The position numbers and the translations under genes are program-made. A stretch of DNA of 64,000 nucleotides from Armillaria gallica (Eukaryota; Basidiomycota; Agaricomycetes; Agaricales; Physalacriaceae), in NCBI GenBank assembly GCA_037576215.1, contig JBANDB010000011.1, positions 496,001 through 560,000 on the forward strand, read 5' to 3'. Shown in pieces: positions 11,818 to 24,400 of this stretch. The notes beneath the pieces are model-generated. The model searched no databases. It worked only from the letters and a program-made list of their open reading frames with translations, and had not been told where the DNA came from. Each line of letters opens with the position of its first letter. Position 1 is the first letter of the stretch.

Positions 11818-13631
11818 ATGGGCGCGAGGAAGCCTCTGTATCCGACTCTGTCTGGTTGGGCTACTTCCGGTCCCTCCGGAGAATCTAATCATGAAGACGA
11901 CGACTCAGTAAGCATATAAAAGCATGCCCAGAAGGACAAGGAATAACACATTGTAGAAATGCGATCCAAATCTCCCTGAGGTCAGTCTCTTTGCCTCCGA
12001 CAATACCGACCAAGAAGAAGAATCAATCATTCCTGTGCTACAGCAACGGTCCTTCACTGGTAGAGTCTTACCATCCGGTGTCGCCGATACTCTCTGTCGT
12101 GACCTAAGTGTCAACGAACTGTTGGAGAAGCTCAACGTCCTAGATTGCACTCTGGGTAATCCCAGATACAAGGCGTGGGAGTACTTCGTCATGGAAAATT
12201 ATGACCTTGGGACGGCCTACGCTCATTTGTGCTACCAGCCACAAGACATCGATATTGGGAAGCATGTCGCGGAAGCGCGCAAAGACGATGACAAGATGCG
12301 AAAAGATTTGCTGGAGAAGAGAGAGACCGGCGAGTATGCACCCCCTCGGCGTGTCTGGGACCTGCATGTTAATCGAGTGGTGCCATGGTGGGCTGCCAGC
12401 AAATGTGCATGGGCGATATCACATGCATGGGTGGCCGATGACGATCTCAAGTACGAGATGACACCCATAAATGGATACGAATGGCCTGTGCCGATGCCGA
12501 AGGATGCCGACCTTGACCGCATCAGGATCGAGATGCTGAACCTCGGCGCAGAGTATGTCTGGTTGGATGTTCTGTGTTTGAGGCAGGAACGTCGGGGCAA
12601 GGATCTATATGGTACTACACAGGAGGAGTGGGACCGTAGGGAGATTCTGCGAAAGGGGGAGTGGCAAGTCGACCTGCCAATGATTGGATGGGTGTATCAC
12701 AACGCACGTCAAGTGGCGTGCTACTTCAGTGGTCTGGGTCTGCCGCTGAGTTTCAAAAAGGACCGGGACTTTCAGAACGAGCGGTGTTGGTTCAATCGAG
12801 CATGGACACTACAGGAAACTCCTCGTGATGTGGTCGTCGCTGGGAGGACCCGCGGCGATGACATGATTGACGAAAGGTTCATGACATATGACATGCATGA
12901 GATATTGGAAGACACTGCGGGACTTGCGGCATATACAACAACGGGCGATGGGGGCAGAGCGGGTATTTCACTTCCTGGAGGAGATGAAGAAACGGAAATC
13001 ATCCAAACCTGTGGATAAAGTCGCCGGGCTGGTATACTTGCTCCAGTTGAAGCACATCCCAATATACGATGCCGACCAGTGCGAAGAGGACGCCTGGACA
13101 GGACTCCTGAATGCCGCAGACGGTCAACTTCGCGCGATCTTCTTATTCTTCTGCCCTAAACCGAATGGAGACGGATCCTGGCGACCATCATGGCAGCAGC
13201 TAATGACGGAGACATTTCTCAACTTGCCGGACATTTGCCGACGCTTTTATGATCATTCAAACGTTCACTGGACGGAGAAAGATGGCGACTGGCACAATGG
13301 ACCCCGTATGGATGCATGCCATGTGCAGGGATTGGCCGACGAATCACAGAATCCAAGATATGGAAAGCTCAATGTCGAAAATTCATCCGGGGAAGAGCGT
13401 ACCTTTGAAATTTACGCCGGACATGGATGCCAAATACCTGATGGCCTGTATACACTATTAGGTGACATCGGGGATATCCTGCGAGGGAGACAAAACTTCT
13501 GGGCCGTCGGGAAAGTAGACGGGCCTGAGGGGAGATTTAGGAAAGTGTCGGTGGTCTGGATGGAAGAATCATACACAAGGAGACTTAGAAACCTTAACGT
13601 CTACAGGTGCACTGAAACTCCTCTTCTTTGA
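11818..13631 (+). pseudogene. HET-domain gene copy 1, broken by a 2-nt frameshift
   Basis: Exon 1 (11818-11907) encodes 30 residues. A 49-nt phase-0 intron (11908-11956, GTAAGC...TAG) leads into exon 2. The product has the HET-domain landmarks: AISHAWVADDD, YVWLDVLCLRQE and CWFNRAWTLQE, the hallmarks of fungal heterokaryon-incompatibility proteins, which trigger cell death when unlike strains fuse. Compared with copy 3 the segment 12908-12937 is two bases short. This moves the reading frame so that the HET part ends at a premature stop (13018), while the C-terminal part (SSKPVDKVAGLVYLLQLKH, ending NVYRCTETPLL) continues in another frame to 13631. A truncated HET-only product could still be made. 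A sequencing error is possible but a plain 2-nt loss is the simplest reading. Confidence 0.8.
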
Positions 13632-13639
13632 CGTATTTA

Positions 13640-15200
13640 ATGGCGCCTGATGCAACTCTAATGCCCACATCATAGCACGGGGACATCATGATGACCAAAT
13701 GCCCGGATAAGTTTGACTTCCTTTTCTATCTCTCCTCCCGTGCTGAGTCTTCCCTACCTTTTCCTACTGCCATTACGATTTTTTTGGTCACTTTCCTTTT
13801 TTGTTTCGGTTAGCCACTAATATGTATTCACGATAAATGATTCTTCGCCCACGGAAATATGTTTGAAATTTCCGAGATTGCTATTCCTTCAATAAAGCCC
13901 CGGTCCCGAAGTGAACGACGGGGGAAAACAAAACATTGTGAGTAGGATCTGTTCTTCCAAGTATATAACGGAATACGATCGCATGCGTCCTGGATTCCCG
14001 TCTCGTCAATTGGCATTGATGGAATATGATCTTCATGTCTCGTCCTAGCACTCGACTAGTAACATCAAGGAGAAGACGGAGCCAGAAGGCAGTTCGTCTT
14101 CAGGAAGATTCTTATTCAGGCTGGGCAGCAACATGTGGAGGGATGTGAGGTGAAAGGATGTATGCATCTCGTCTCGCTCATCTCTTGATTCTGCTGCAAG
14201 AGTGCATTTCCATAGCTAGGGAAGGAGTGCCTATATGAATGGAGTCACCTGTCCGTGGACGAAGCCGAACTCGAAACAGGCATCAAGCGAAAAGGCAAGA
14301 CCCATTGGTATGGATTAATTCAGAAGGATGAGATATTTTATTGATAAGGACGTCGGGGGAGCAGACAGGTAGAGAGCAGGAATATGTCGGGATATAGAAG
14401 AGTCCCTTCTATTACATTTTCCCTTAAAAAGCGGGTGAGAGGCACATTGCCTGCACTGCCGTCAATTCTAGATAAGGCATCAGGATATGATGGATAAAGC
14501 AGGGACGCCAAACGTACCGAGAGCACTGAATTTGCGCTTCCAGCAAATCCCGGGCCACAGAAGGAATAGATGAGGAAGAATTCACCCTCAACGACAAACT
14601 AACAATATGGCGCGCCGAATGCGACTCAGTCTGGGATAGGAAGTTAATGAGCTCGACGAAAAGGGACTATAAAAATAAGATTCAACGTACAAGAAATCGG
14701 CGAGCGGAGATCGCTTGATTCCCAAACCCTTGTGAATCTTGACACGGGTGGCTGACTGTGAAGCTAATCGATGTTATCTTTGAATGTAACGAGTCAAGTT
14801 TCCATGACGTTGCTGTAACTACAGATCCGTCAGAGATGAAACGACAAGGATTGCAAGCAGATATACCTCGTGCTTTACCAAATGAATCTGTCGGCGTGGA
14901 AGCGACATGACTTTGTCCTTGCATCGAGTTTTTCAATTGAAAGGGACAGGTTTGTTGGGGGAGAAATCCGACACCAGTCGATATGTGAACCTTCGACCGG
15001 TGAACGGACCTTACCCGCGCCACGCAAAGTCGCGTCTATACTCGATGTTTCTATCTGATTCCTCTAGCTACTATTTAGGAATACTGTTGGAACTTACTAG
15101 AAGCTTGTAGACGTATAAAAGCCTCGTAGTTGTATTGTTATACATATAGATTATTCAACTTCTCTTCTCCTCATTCTATTGCTACTCACAAAGTTTCTGC
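13640..15200. other. HET 3' flank, paralogous to 48760-50070
   Basis: This stretch matches 48760-50070 at nucleotide level over most of its length (for example TTCAATAAAGCCCCGG near 13890 and 49020), as part of the segmental duplication. Reading frames are short and not conserved between the two copies, so I call it non-coding flank. Confidence 0.45.
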
Positions 15201-15210
15201 TGATCGAGTG

Positions 15211-16251
15211 TCATGAAGACGAGCATTGGTACTGAGGATACGGCCTTGTGTACGGAGAAGCTGTCCTTTTCATTAATTGAAGGAGTTCGGAAAGCACTGA
15301 CTTACGTCCTGCGACGAAAATCAAGATGCCGACTCGGAGCAAACGAAATAGCACGAAACTCACGGTCACTATTTGCGGCATCAATACTACTTCGACGAAG
15401 GTTTGCATTGGAACCTTAAAATGTCCAGGAACACGACCGCAAAAAGTAAGCTTCGCCGCAGATGGATTAGTTCTGAAGCTTCTCACTTTCGTCGCCAAAG
15501 TTAGCTATTTTGGGTCAGCAACATCGACAACTTTATTTTTAAGATCGTACCATCATACGTCAAATTCTATCCTCAGCCATGACTCCAAAGGACGGCGTCA
15601 TCGCTAACACCGCGAGAAAAATGGTGGCCAATGTGGTCGCTACCCCACTTCTTTGTCCTCGCTTGATTTCGCAGCTCCATGAATTACACGTCGCAATTCC
15701 AATGGGATAACCCTCGAAGTTGGTAGAGACGGGCCGGTGGGCATAGAAAGATCACTATTAGATCGAAAGCTAGATAGTCACAACGGCTGCATATCGCAAA
15801 GGCTGTAGAGACGCTTCTTTTTATATCGAATAAATTTTTGGAAAACCTCCTATGTTCGCTTGCTAAAGGGCTCGTCATCGTCTGTATGCAAGGAGCCCCT
15901 TTTACCTTGCAAAGTCCTCTTGGAACTGGGCGATCGCTGGACCAAAACGTCAAGCTGTGGTCCTTGCATGCGGAAATGGCAACATACTCGATAACCTTAG
16001 GCCTCGAAGTGTGCACATCTCTCAAAAGCAGGGAGTTCAAGACGTAGCAGAAAGAAACCAATGTGTCTGATGTAGCGAAATAGTAAGCAATAATGTCGCC
16101 CAAAAACACAAGCGCTCACCGAGGCGTATTTGGACAGAAGAGATGGAAGCTTACTCGCCGAAAGAGTAGACGTAGTTAGAATAATAATAACTACATTGTG
16201 AAGGCGGTTGTCTTGATCACTTACATCCGACGCGTTAAATGGTAGAAACAC
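15211..16251 (-). CDS. Family Y gene, copy 1: small unrecognised membrane protein, multi-exon
   Basis: This is a minus-strand gene inferred from conservation with 50077-51170. The C-terminal exon (about 15211-15460) encodes AKLTFCGRVPGHFK, a hydrophobic stretch (IVTVSFVLFRLLRVGILIF, a likely membrane helix) and an end rich in Tyr and Ser. An upstream exon at about 15990-16120 encodes YIRHIGFFLLRLELPAFERC, with KDHSLTFWSSDRP next to it. A GTAAGTGATC donor is conserved near 16222 and 51150. Overall exon structure is uncertain and I recognise no family. A third copy is the target of the gypsy insertion. Confidence 0.35.
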
Positions 16252-16599
16252 GATAAATTCGAATATAGCAACATGAAAGACAACAAAAATGACGTGATAC
16301 GCAGTAGTACCAGGGTTTGGCTGATCGCAGGACGAGGAAGGACGGATGAGATCGCAGAAGAGTCTGCATTTTTGTAAGAAACCAACGGCTCATCGGTCCG
16401 GCAGCCGAGCCTTTTTCACGAACCATGAACCATGATAGCGCGTCCTACACACTGTGAGTCTGTACGCTCGCTAGTTGATCCCAGACTCACCCCTTTCAGT
16501 TCTTTCGATACCATTTGGCCAGACTTACCCGAATCTCCGCCAGACAGGCCCTCAACATGTGCACCTCACTCTCGACGTCATGAACTTAACCCCTGAGTC

Positions 16600-16880
16600 T
16601 CTTCCAACTGCACTCGACCTCCTTCACCGCCTCCCGACGCTCCTCCCGACACCCTCGACGACCTCAAAAGGGAATCCCGCTGTCGCGCTCTCGTTTTGTG
16701 AGTTGGCCCATCCCTGTCCGAACCTCTATTCAGCCAAATACACCAGACATTCCGTGACGAGGGCTTTATCATCGACACGCGCCCTCTGAAGCTGCTTATC
16801 AGCAGCACTTACAGAAGACCTAGGACCAAATCCCCTCAGCCGTTTGATTATGATGCTATCCTGCGCAGGCTAGTGTGTTG
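16600..16880 (+). pseudogene. Remnant of an unrecognised gene (family Z), copy 1
   Basis: One plus-strand frame reads DTLDDLKRESRCRALVL, a stop, then VGPSLSEPLFSQIHQTFRDE and onward through DTRPLKLLISSTYRRPR. A related frame (VGPSQSEPLF.QI.Q.FR) exists near 53030-53090. The conservation implies a former exon. The in-frame stop could be the start of an intron (GTGAGTTGG...CAG, only 36 nt) or a disabling change. The function is unknown. Confidence 0.3.
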
Positions 16881-17249
16881 AAATGTTTCGGCGTGCAGGG
16901 GAGAGAGCACGTGGAGCTCCCGGTGACTGTTTCGATAGGCTCGTACGAGGCGCCCAGAGTTCATCTCTGCAAGATGGGAAGCTGGGATACGGACGGCACC
17001 TATGTTAGCACCACTGTCGAAGGAATCAGTCCAAGCTACTGCCTTCCCCTGCCGTCTTCTCTTCGGGATACTGTTCAGCGTTCCTTGCATTGTCCACCGT
17101 ATCCTCTTTCCTTTCTCAGCACACTGCTATTAGACCGTGTCAAGCTCATACTCTTTCACCGGTGCAATTCAAATTACGCTGCACGACATTATCCGTATAT
17201 TTCGACGCCCATGGGAAGGTGCTAGTATAAAAGAGCACACATGCTCGTA

Positions 17250-18170
17250 GCTCCCGTTACCTGGTTCATACAGTGCCCTGAGTTTTTATCTCTGCCAAGG
17301 CGACGGAGCGTATGTTAGCCCATCGTTGTTCGAATCAGTCATTCTCGCCCTCCGATATATTTATAGGAAATCTCATATACTGCTATGTTCACTTTCAGCT
17401 CATCCTGACAGTCTTGTCGCTCCTTCCCTCAAAACATCACGTGAACCCTCTGCACGATGTGCCTATACTTTACGCCCTTTCAACCCATCTGCATGACCAA
17501 CTTCTCAGCAAGTGCCATATGGAAATCGGGAAGGATTTAAAAATCTCTCGTCCCTGCGCTAGATCTTCACATGTACGTTGATAGGTGGCGGATTGTTATG
17601 ACCAGCATACCCACCAAAGAATTCGACGCCTTTTCGTTTATCTGGATCCTGGAGCTCGTCGTGATTCAAGTAACCTCTGAACGCCCTTGGGGCATTTTTG
17701 GCGTGCATTTTTGGTTCTGGGAAGTGTCTTCGTTCTTCCAGAGACCATGTTGAAGGTGACGAAACGCTGGGAAGGTGTCGCGTCAAGGACAGACCGGCTG
17801 CACGGTTCGATAGCCGAACCTTTTTTCACAACAACCCATGCTACGCAACTCATTATACACATTCCTTCGGCCAAATCAGGCTGACCCTCCATTCCAGAAT
17901 CGCCAACCTCTCTCCTCAACGCGTCCACATCCCCCACCACGCTTGACCCTCTAGATGCTTCTCCCGCTCACAGCCTCATGTCAGTTGCCATTTCCTTGGT
18001 TACAAGGACCAAGTACCAAGCCATCTGAGCCCAGCCACTCATTGGGAGCGCCGGAACGGGAACTAGCGCATGTAGGTAGAAACTATCTGCTCCAGATCTG
18101 ATACTGATTTATATCCAAGACGACTGCGCTTAAAATCATGCACAAACAAGGACGACATCTATTTTTTTCT
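17250..18170. other. No supportable gene
   Basis: There are only short frames on both strands and none is matched by a paralogue. The region probably contains decayed family X sequence, because an X-like first exon lies immediately to its right. Confidence 0.35.
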
Positions 18171-18179
18171 CAGTTCCTA

Positions 18180-18392
18180 TTACCGGTCCATGATTTCTGC
18201 TCGTATTCTTCCGAGTCCTTCGGTGCTAGCAATTTTGACTAAGAACGGAAGGTATATATATGCTTTCATCCATTGAACAGACATCCTAATGATAATTCTG
18301 TCACTCCCTTCGTCCTTGTTGCCGCATCCATCGAACGTCTCCTCTTCTCGGAAGATCCTGCAAGTTCGTCTGCAATCCCATCGTAGCACCAA
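18180..18392 (-). pseudogene. Family X first-exon remnant, copy 2
   Basis: The minus-strand frame contains SDRIIIRMSVQWMKAYIY and LVKIASTEGLGRIRAEIMDR, which align with the X first exons at 10.3-10.45 kb and 45.4-45.53 kb (TERIVMGTSRQS; GEERQTPAEIVDRQRELRK). The following exons are hard to trace, so the rest of this X copy appears degraded. Its position left of HET copy 2 repeats the X/HET head-to-head order. Confidence 0.45.
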
Positions 18393-20012
18393 AATACCAG
18401 AGAGGTAAACGAGCTAACGTTACGTCTCAAGCTTCCTTCCCCCCATCAATGTTCGAATTATTTCGATAGGTACTACCACAACATCAACTAGAAGCCGGGT
18501 TAAGTCATAGTAATACGTACTACAGTAAACAAGTAGTAAGTCGTACTCTTCCCTACTAGATATCCCATCTGAGAATCGGATCGCCAGTATACGTCGACTT
18601 GCATCAGGAAGCCGCTTCGACTGTGCAAAGCCAGGATATTCGTGATGCGGGACGTTTCACCAACCTGGTCCGTAACGAGGATATCAGAAGGACAAAATGA
18701 CATCAGGAAGAGAAGGCGCTAATTGTCGCGAGTATGTATTGCAGAGCATTAAGGATACCACGAAGTGGAAAGTCGGCGGCACTATGTCCATGTTGAGGTC
18801 CCAGAGAAATCCAGGTAGGCCCGTCCTTTTCCTCCGACGAGACTCGTGGTTTACCATCATCGCTCGAAGGTTGCAATGTTTCCCTCATGAAGGAGAGAGG
18901 AAAACGGCGAGATCACGGCAAGGGCTGTTGTCTTATATCGAAGTCTGTCGCCACTGTTGATGGGTACCTCATGCTTCAACAGGAAGAACGGAAGGAGACG
19001 GAACTTTTGCGAGGCTAAATAGAAAGTTTCAGGAAGGAATCGCTGGGAGTACAGACAAGTAGTCAAGATATATCGATGCAATACGGAGATGAAAGTATTT
19101 TAACATTGGGTAGAAGAAACCAATGTAAGTCATCACCCGCCGATGGCAGGTCGCGTTCTGACTATCTTACTTGTAGGAGCGTGCCGAAATGAAACGGAAG
19201 TTGGAGAGATAAGCTCCAAATATCAGTCCACGAACGGGTCCTCACTGAAACAAGAAAAAGTGACTCCTGTCTCCCGCTACGTTGACACGACTTATACAGG
19301 ATCGTGTTCCCCATCTGGGTGTTATAAACATGAGGCATAAGACTTGTTTATGCATGCGTGTTTTTCTGCGAGGATCCGAGGACATGGTATGTTAATATGG
19401 AGATTGTGGCATGGAACCTAGCATATCGCAAGTCCTCATGGTGATTTATTCTAAGTTCGGTCTGACGACTCGGAATAGAAAGAAGGACACTGCTGATACT
19501 CATTTCGTACAACTAATTTTGGCGCTCTGTACACTCAGAGCTTGGAAAATCGTGTGTCAACAGGGGGAGATAGCCGGGTACAGAATTGGGACACGGCCGA
19601 TGCGAAATTATTAACAAGCATATAAATCGTGAGTCCCCAAGCTCAGGTCCTACTGCTTGAATTGCTCTATCAAGATGATGAAACTCATGAAGGCGTATAC
19701 TTATCAAGAGAAATTAAGTCTTATATGCAATATTTGTATGCATCCACTTGAAGATGCTTGCGCGTCTATCTTTGGCAGCGCGGCTGATAGGAACACAGTG
19801 GCCCGAGTGTAGCCCCCTGTTCGCATCGTTTGCTTCTGACCACCACGACAGCACGAGTGAAACATATTAGCGCAACTACACCCTTGCTAGTATTTGTTAC
19901 CAACGTACGTCGAGGGCAGTTCAGGTACTTGGTATGTCTGGTCACGTTATTCCCGACAATTCGTATGTTCATTCGATCATGGCTAAGTAGCAAACAATTC
20001 GTTTTGGAAGGA

Positions 20013-21190
20013 ATGGTGTTCCAACCGCAGCTGGTAAGGATGTGGCACTGTGTGCAAAAGGACAAGGAATAACATATTGCAGCCCTATCACGGTTCCCGA
20101 CTGATTGATACCTCCGACGAGGGCAGAACAGTGAAATCAGGTGTTCTTTTCACACTCTGTGGTTCTGACAACAGCGGAGAAATGGACGGGGACTCCAAAC
20201 CAAATATTCCAGTGCTGAGGCAACGATCCTACACTGGGAGCTTCGAAGTCTTACCATCCCCTATCGCCGACATTACCTGCTCAGAGTTAGGTATTAATGG
20301 AATGTCGAAGAAGCTCAACGGCCTAGTCCACCTAGGCGACACTCCGGACAGCCCTCTAAACGAGGCGTGCGAATATTTTATTGTGGAAAATTCTGACCTT
20401 GGTACTGCCTACGCTCATTTGCGCTGCCATCGGCATAATTTCAATATCAGCGAACATGTCATGAAAGCGCGCGAATACGATGAGCAGTGGCGATGCGATT
20501 TGCTCACGCGGATGACACAGATGCGCTTGAATGATGGGACAGCCCCTCGGCGCGTCTGGGATCTGTGTGCCAATCCGGTGGTGCCGTGGTGGGTTGCCAA
20601 AAAGACCGCGCCGGTGGCGATTTCGCATGCGTGGGTGGACCCTCAGAAACGCAAGGAAGTGATGACACCCATCAATGGATACCGATGGCCTGTACAGATG
20701 CCGAAGGATGCCGACCTTGATCTCATCAGGATCGACATGCTGAACTTGGGCGCGGAGTATGTCTGGTTGGATGTGCTGTGTCTGAGGCAGGAGGGTCCGA
20801 AGAACAATGACCCACATGGTTTGACATTGCCAACAAGCCGGGAGGATTGGGAGCTTATGGAGGCTCTGCGAAAGGAGGGGTGCGACGATATAAGGGTTCT
20901 GCTCGAGCACAGTAGGGGGTCTGCTCAGCGCAAGGAGGAGTGAAAAATGGACGTACCAACGGTCGGAGGGGTGTATGTCCCGCTCAGCAAGGACATTCCT
21001 CAGGTTGTGTACTACTTAAGCGGGGTCGGCCTGCCGCTAAGTTCAAAACTGCCGCCGACTTTAAGATGATCGATGTTGGTTTAATCGAGCGTGGGCGCTA
21101 CAAGAGATTCACCGCTCTCCACTCATTGCTGGGAAGACCCGTGAAGACGACAACTTCGACGAACGGTTCAATCAGAATAGATGCACGAAC
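20013..21190 (+). pseudogene. HET-domain gene copy 2, 5' part, split by a copia element
   Basis: A short first exon (MVFQPQL, from 20013) is followed by a 49-nt intron (20034-20082, GTAAGG...CAG) and a long frame with VAISHAWVDPQ, AEYVWLDVLCLRQE and the surrounding HET landmarks. The frame is lost at about 20880-20943 through an insertion of roughly 40 bases relative to the intact copies. HET-like sequence (YYLSGVGLPLS-type, then FNRAW- and DERF-type segments) continues out of frame to 21190, where the copia LTR begins. The reading frame was broken independently of the transposon, so copy 2 has more than one disabling lesion. The leftover 3' part begins at 26426. Confidence 0.8.
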
Positions 21191-21467
21191 TGATGAAGTC
21201 TAAATGAGATGCTCAGTCGTAATGATGACGAACTGAATATATTACCTGATGAAGTCTAAATGAGATGCTACATCAGGAGTAAGTAATAGTAGATTAAATG
21301 AGTAAATACGAAACATACCTCAGTCGTAATGATGACGAACTGAGGAAACAAGAAAGAGCGGGCGGCGCTATGTGGCTGCCGGCTGCGGAAGCTTTGGAAA
21401 ATAATATGCACAAATATATCTATCTACAGGTGCGTAGTTGTATCGGTAATTACCATATACCTCAACA
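21191..21467 (-). repeat. Copia 3' LTR
   Basis: This 277-bp LTR is the 3' one in element orientation. It has TG...CA-type ends and I see no difference from the 5' LTR at 26144-26420. An internal direct repeat (TGATGAAGTCTAAATGAG, at the LTR start and again about 57 bp in) is present in both. Confidence 0.95.
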
Positions 21468-21481
21468 CTCCCCCTCAACTC
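21468..21481 (-). other. Copia polypurine tract
   Basis: On the minus strand GAGTTGAGGGGGAG lies directly against the 3' LTR, the expected position for the plus-strand primer of reverse transcription. The polyprotein stop codon (TGA, 21475-21477) is embedded in it. Confidence 0.8.
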
Positions 21482-24400
21482 GCATCCTGGCGAGGATGCA
21501 TGCCCAGCATTTGAGAGAATTTTTCATGCTTTGGTCTCATCAAAGACTTGGTACAAATGTCAGCAACATTATCCTCTGTTGGCACATACTCTGGTTGCAT
21601 GATCTTCGCCTTCACTGCTTCACGAATCCAGTGGTATGCAACGTTGATATGCTTGGTGCGATTACTGACTTGATCTGGAGTTTCAATGGTACGAATGGCA
21701 GAAGTACTGTCAATTTTGAGAGGAGTTGGTGCTGATTCTTTGAACCCAATCTCACGAAGGAATTGGCGGATCCAAAGAACTTCACGTCCACCATGAGTGC
21801 CTGAGTAGTACTCAGCCTCACCAGTAGAGAGGGCAGTAGCAGTCTGTTTCTTAGCTGACCAAGCAAATGCACCTTGATTTCCATAGAACAGGGCATAGCC
21901 AGACACTGAACAAGCGTGATCTTTTTCATTGGCAAAATCTGCATCACAATATGCATAGAGTGGAGAGACTCCTGGCTTTGGAGAAGCTCCCCCTAGAGTA
22001 AGGACATTATTGCGAGTGGTGTATGCATAACGAATGATGCGCTGAACTGCATGCCAATGAGCTTTACCAGGGTTTTGCATGAACTGTGCAACCTTGTGTG
22101 TTGGGAAAGCCAGATCAGGACGGGTCATGATAGCAGCATGCATCAAACCACCAACAGCAGATTGATAGGGAACAGTCTTCATGTACTCAATATCCTCCTT
22201 AGTCTCTGGACAGTCATTCTTGGACAATTTGATGGAGGGATTCATTGGAGTCCAAATGTCTCTACCAGTATTAAGGCGGAAGCGCTCAGCCAGATCCTCA
22301 ATATAATGGCGGTGGGAGAGAGAGATGGTACGAGCTTTCCGGTCACGAATGATTTCAATGCCAAGAAGGAAATGTCCTTCACCACCATCCTTGATTTTGA
22401 CATGTTCACGTATTTCTGATTTGAGCAGGTTGACTTCAGCTACAGAATTGCAGAAGAGACCGAAATCGTCGACATGACAGGAAACAATGGAAAGTTGTCC
22501 AGACCGTACACGGATGAAGACACAAGGGTCACAGATGCAGATTTTGAACCCTAATTTGATCATGATTTTCTTAAGTTTGTCATACCAGAGGCGGGCAGCT
22601 TGCTTCAGACCATAGAGGGCTTTCAGCAGTTCCCAGACTTTATTCTCTTGGCCTTCAACGACAAAACCTTCAGGCTGTTTCATGTACACAGCAGGCTGGT
22701 CACGTGGTAGCTCACTGTTCAGGAAAGCAGAATTGACATCAACAGTATGGAATTCCCAATCATGAATGGCAGCCATAGAAAGGAGTAGGCGCACAACTTC
22801 AATCTTGGAGGTAGGAGCATATGTGTCAGAGTAATCAATCCCAGGTACTTGGGTGAACCCCTGGACACAGATACGAGCCTTATACTCAGTGATAGCATGT
22901 GTCTCATCTTGCTTGATTCTGAATGCCCAAGTGCTGCCAAGGGCTTTGAACCCAGCAGGCAAGTCAACCAGATTGTAAGTTCCAGCAGCTGTAACCTTGC
23001 TGAATTCAGACCACATGGCATCCTCCCAGAGATCACAGTCAGGAGAGCTCATTGCTTCTTTATAGTTGTGAGGCTCCCTCTTTGTCTCTTCATCTGTTAA
23101 CTCTGCAATTTCATTTGCGAAAGCAGACATGGCAACTGCAATTTGAGTGGTCTCTGAGATAAGCTCATCTTCAGGCTCATTAACGGGTATAGATACCCCC
23201 CCTGGAGCAGCATCAGGTTCCTCCAATGGAGGGTCAGTTGGAGCTGAATCATCAGGCTGCAATCCCTGTATGCGCTTTGACTTATTGCGAGGTGGGGGCC
23301 GTTCTTTTGGTTTCCGTTGACGCTTGAGTGGTATCTCAGAGACAGGTTGTGCTTCTAAAGGTTTGTTGGTAGACTCAGGAGAAGGTGTAAGACTGTCTTC
23401 ATCTTCATCCTCATCCGTTTGAGGTTTGAAAGCAGAATACTCGGTTGGAGTAGTGTTCTCCCCCTCAGTCTTACGACTGAACCCAATAATTGTATCATCC
23501 ACCTTGACATGCACTGAGTTTTGGAATTTACGTCTCTTAGGCAGATAAACCTTGAAGGCTTTTTGAGTCTCAGAGTAGCCTACAAATATGCATTCTGTGG
23601 CTCTCGGGGCGAGCTTGTTGTTCCTTTGAGACTTATCAATATGAAGGAACGCTCTAGCACCAAAACGATGTACGTTTTTAAGGTCGGGTGGCTTGCCATA
23701 GCGAGCCTGGTAGGGGGTAATACCATGGAGAGCAGAGGAGGGGTTCCGGTTCTTGTTCCAGATGATATAGAGTACAGCATGAGGCCATAGGAACATTGGA
23801 AGACCAGAATCAATGAGAATGGCACGAACTCGGTCAAAGATAACACGGTTCAAGCTTTCAGCTACGCCATTTTGCTCAGGAGTATTTGGAGAAGAGGTTT
23901 GGAAATGAATTCCATGCTCTCGCATGAATTTCTTCCACTCGTTGGTGATAAACTCTCCACCATTGTCGACTTGGTACTTTTTAAGCTTTCTACCAGTCGC
24001 TCTCTCCTGTTCAACAAGCCAGTCCTTGAAGACTTCAAAGGCTTCACTCTTTCTCCGTAAGAAATAAACCCAGACCCAACGTTTAGCATCATCAGTAAAG
24101 GTGTATAGATAGCGGTATCCATGGAACGACTGGACCGGGGCAGGTCCCCATAGATCCGAATGAACAAGGTCAAGAATATCTTTAGCTAAGTCGCTCCCCC
24201 TGGGTGGGAATGAAGCACGCTTGCTCTTGCCTTGTGCGCATGCTGCGCAAATGCCTGGATCCTCAGACAACTCCTTTGTAGAAAGGCGTATTCCCAAAAC
24301 ATTTCCTTTCTTAACCATGCCTTTGATATTGCGATGGCCAAGATGTCCCAACATTTCATGGAGGGATTGCAGTTTTGTTGGCTTTGGGGAGGTTGTCGTA

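Noticed and set aside
12232..12600. Minus-strand frame of 122 codons inside HET copy 1, with similar frames opposite the other HET copies
   Set aside because: These are mirror frames of the conserved HET domain. Their conservation is explained by the plus-strand protein.
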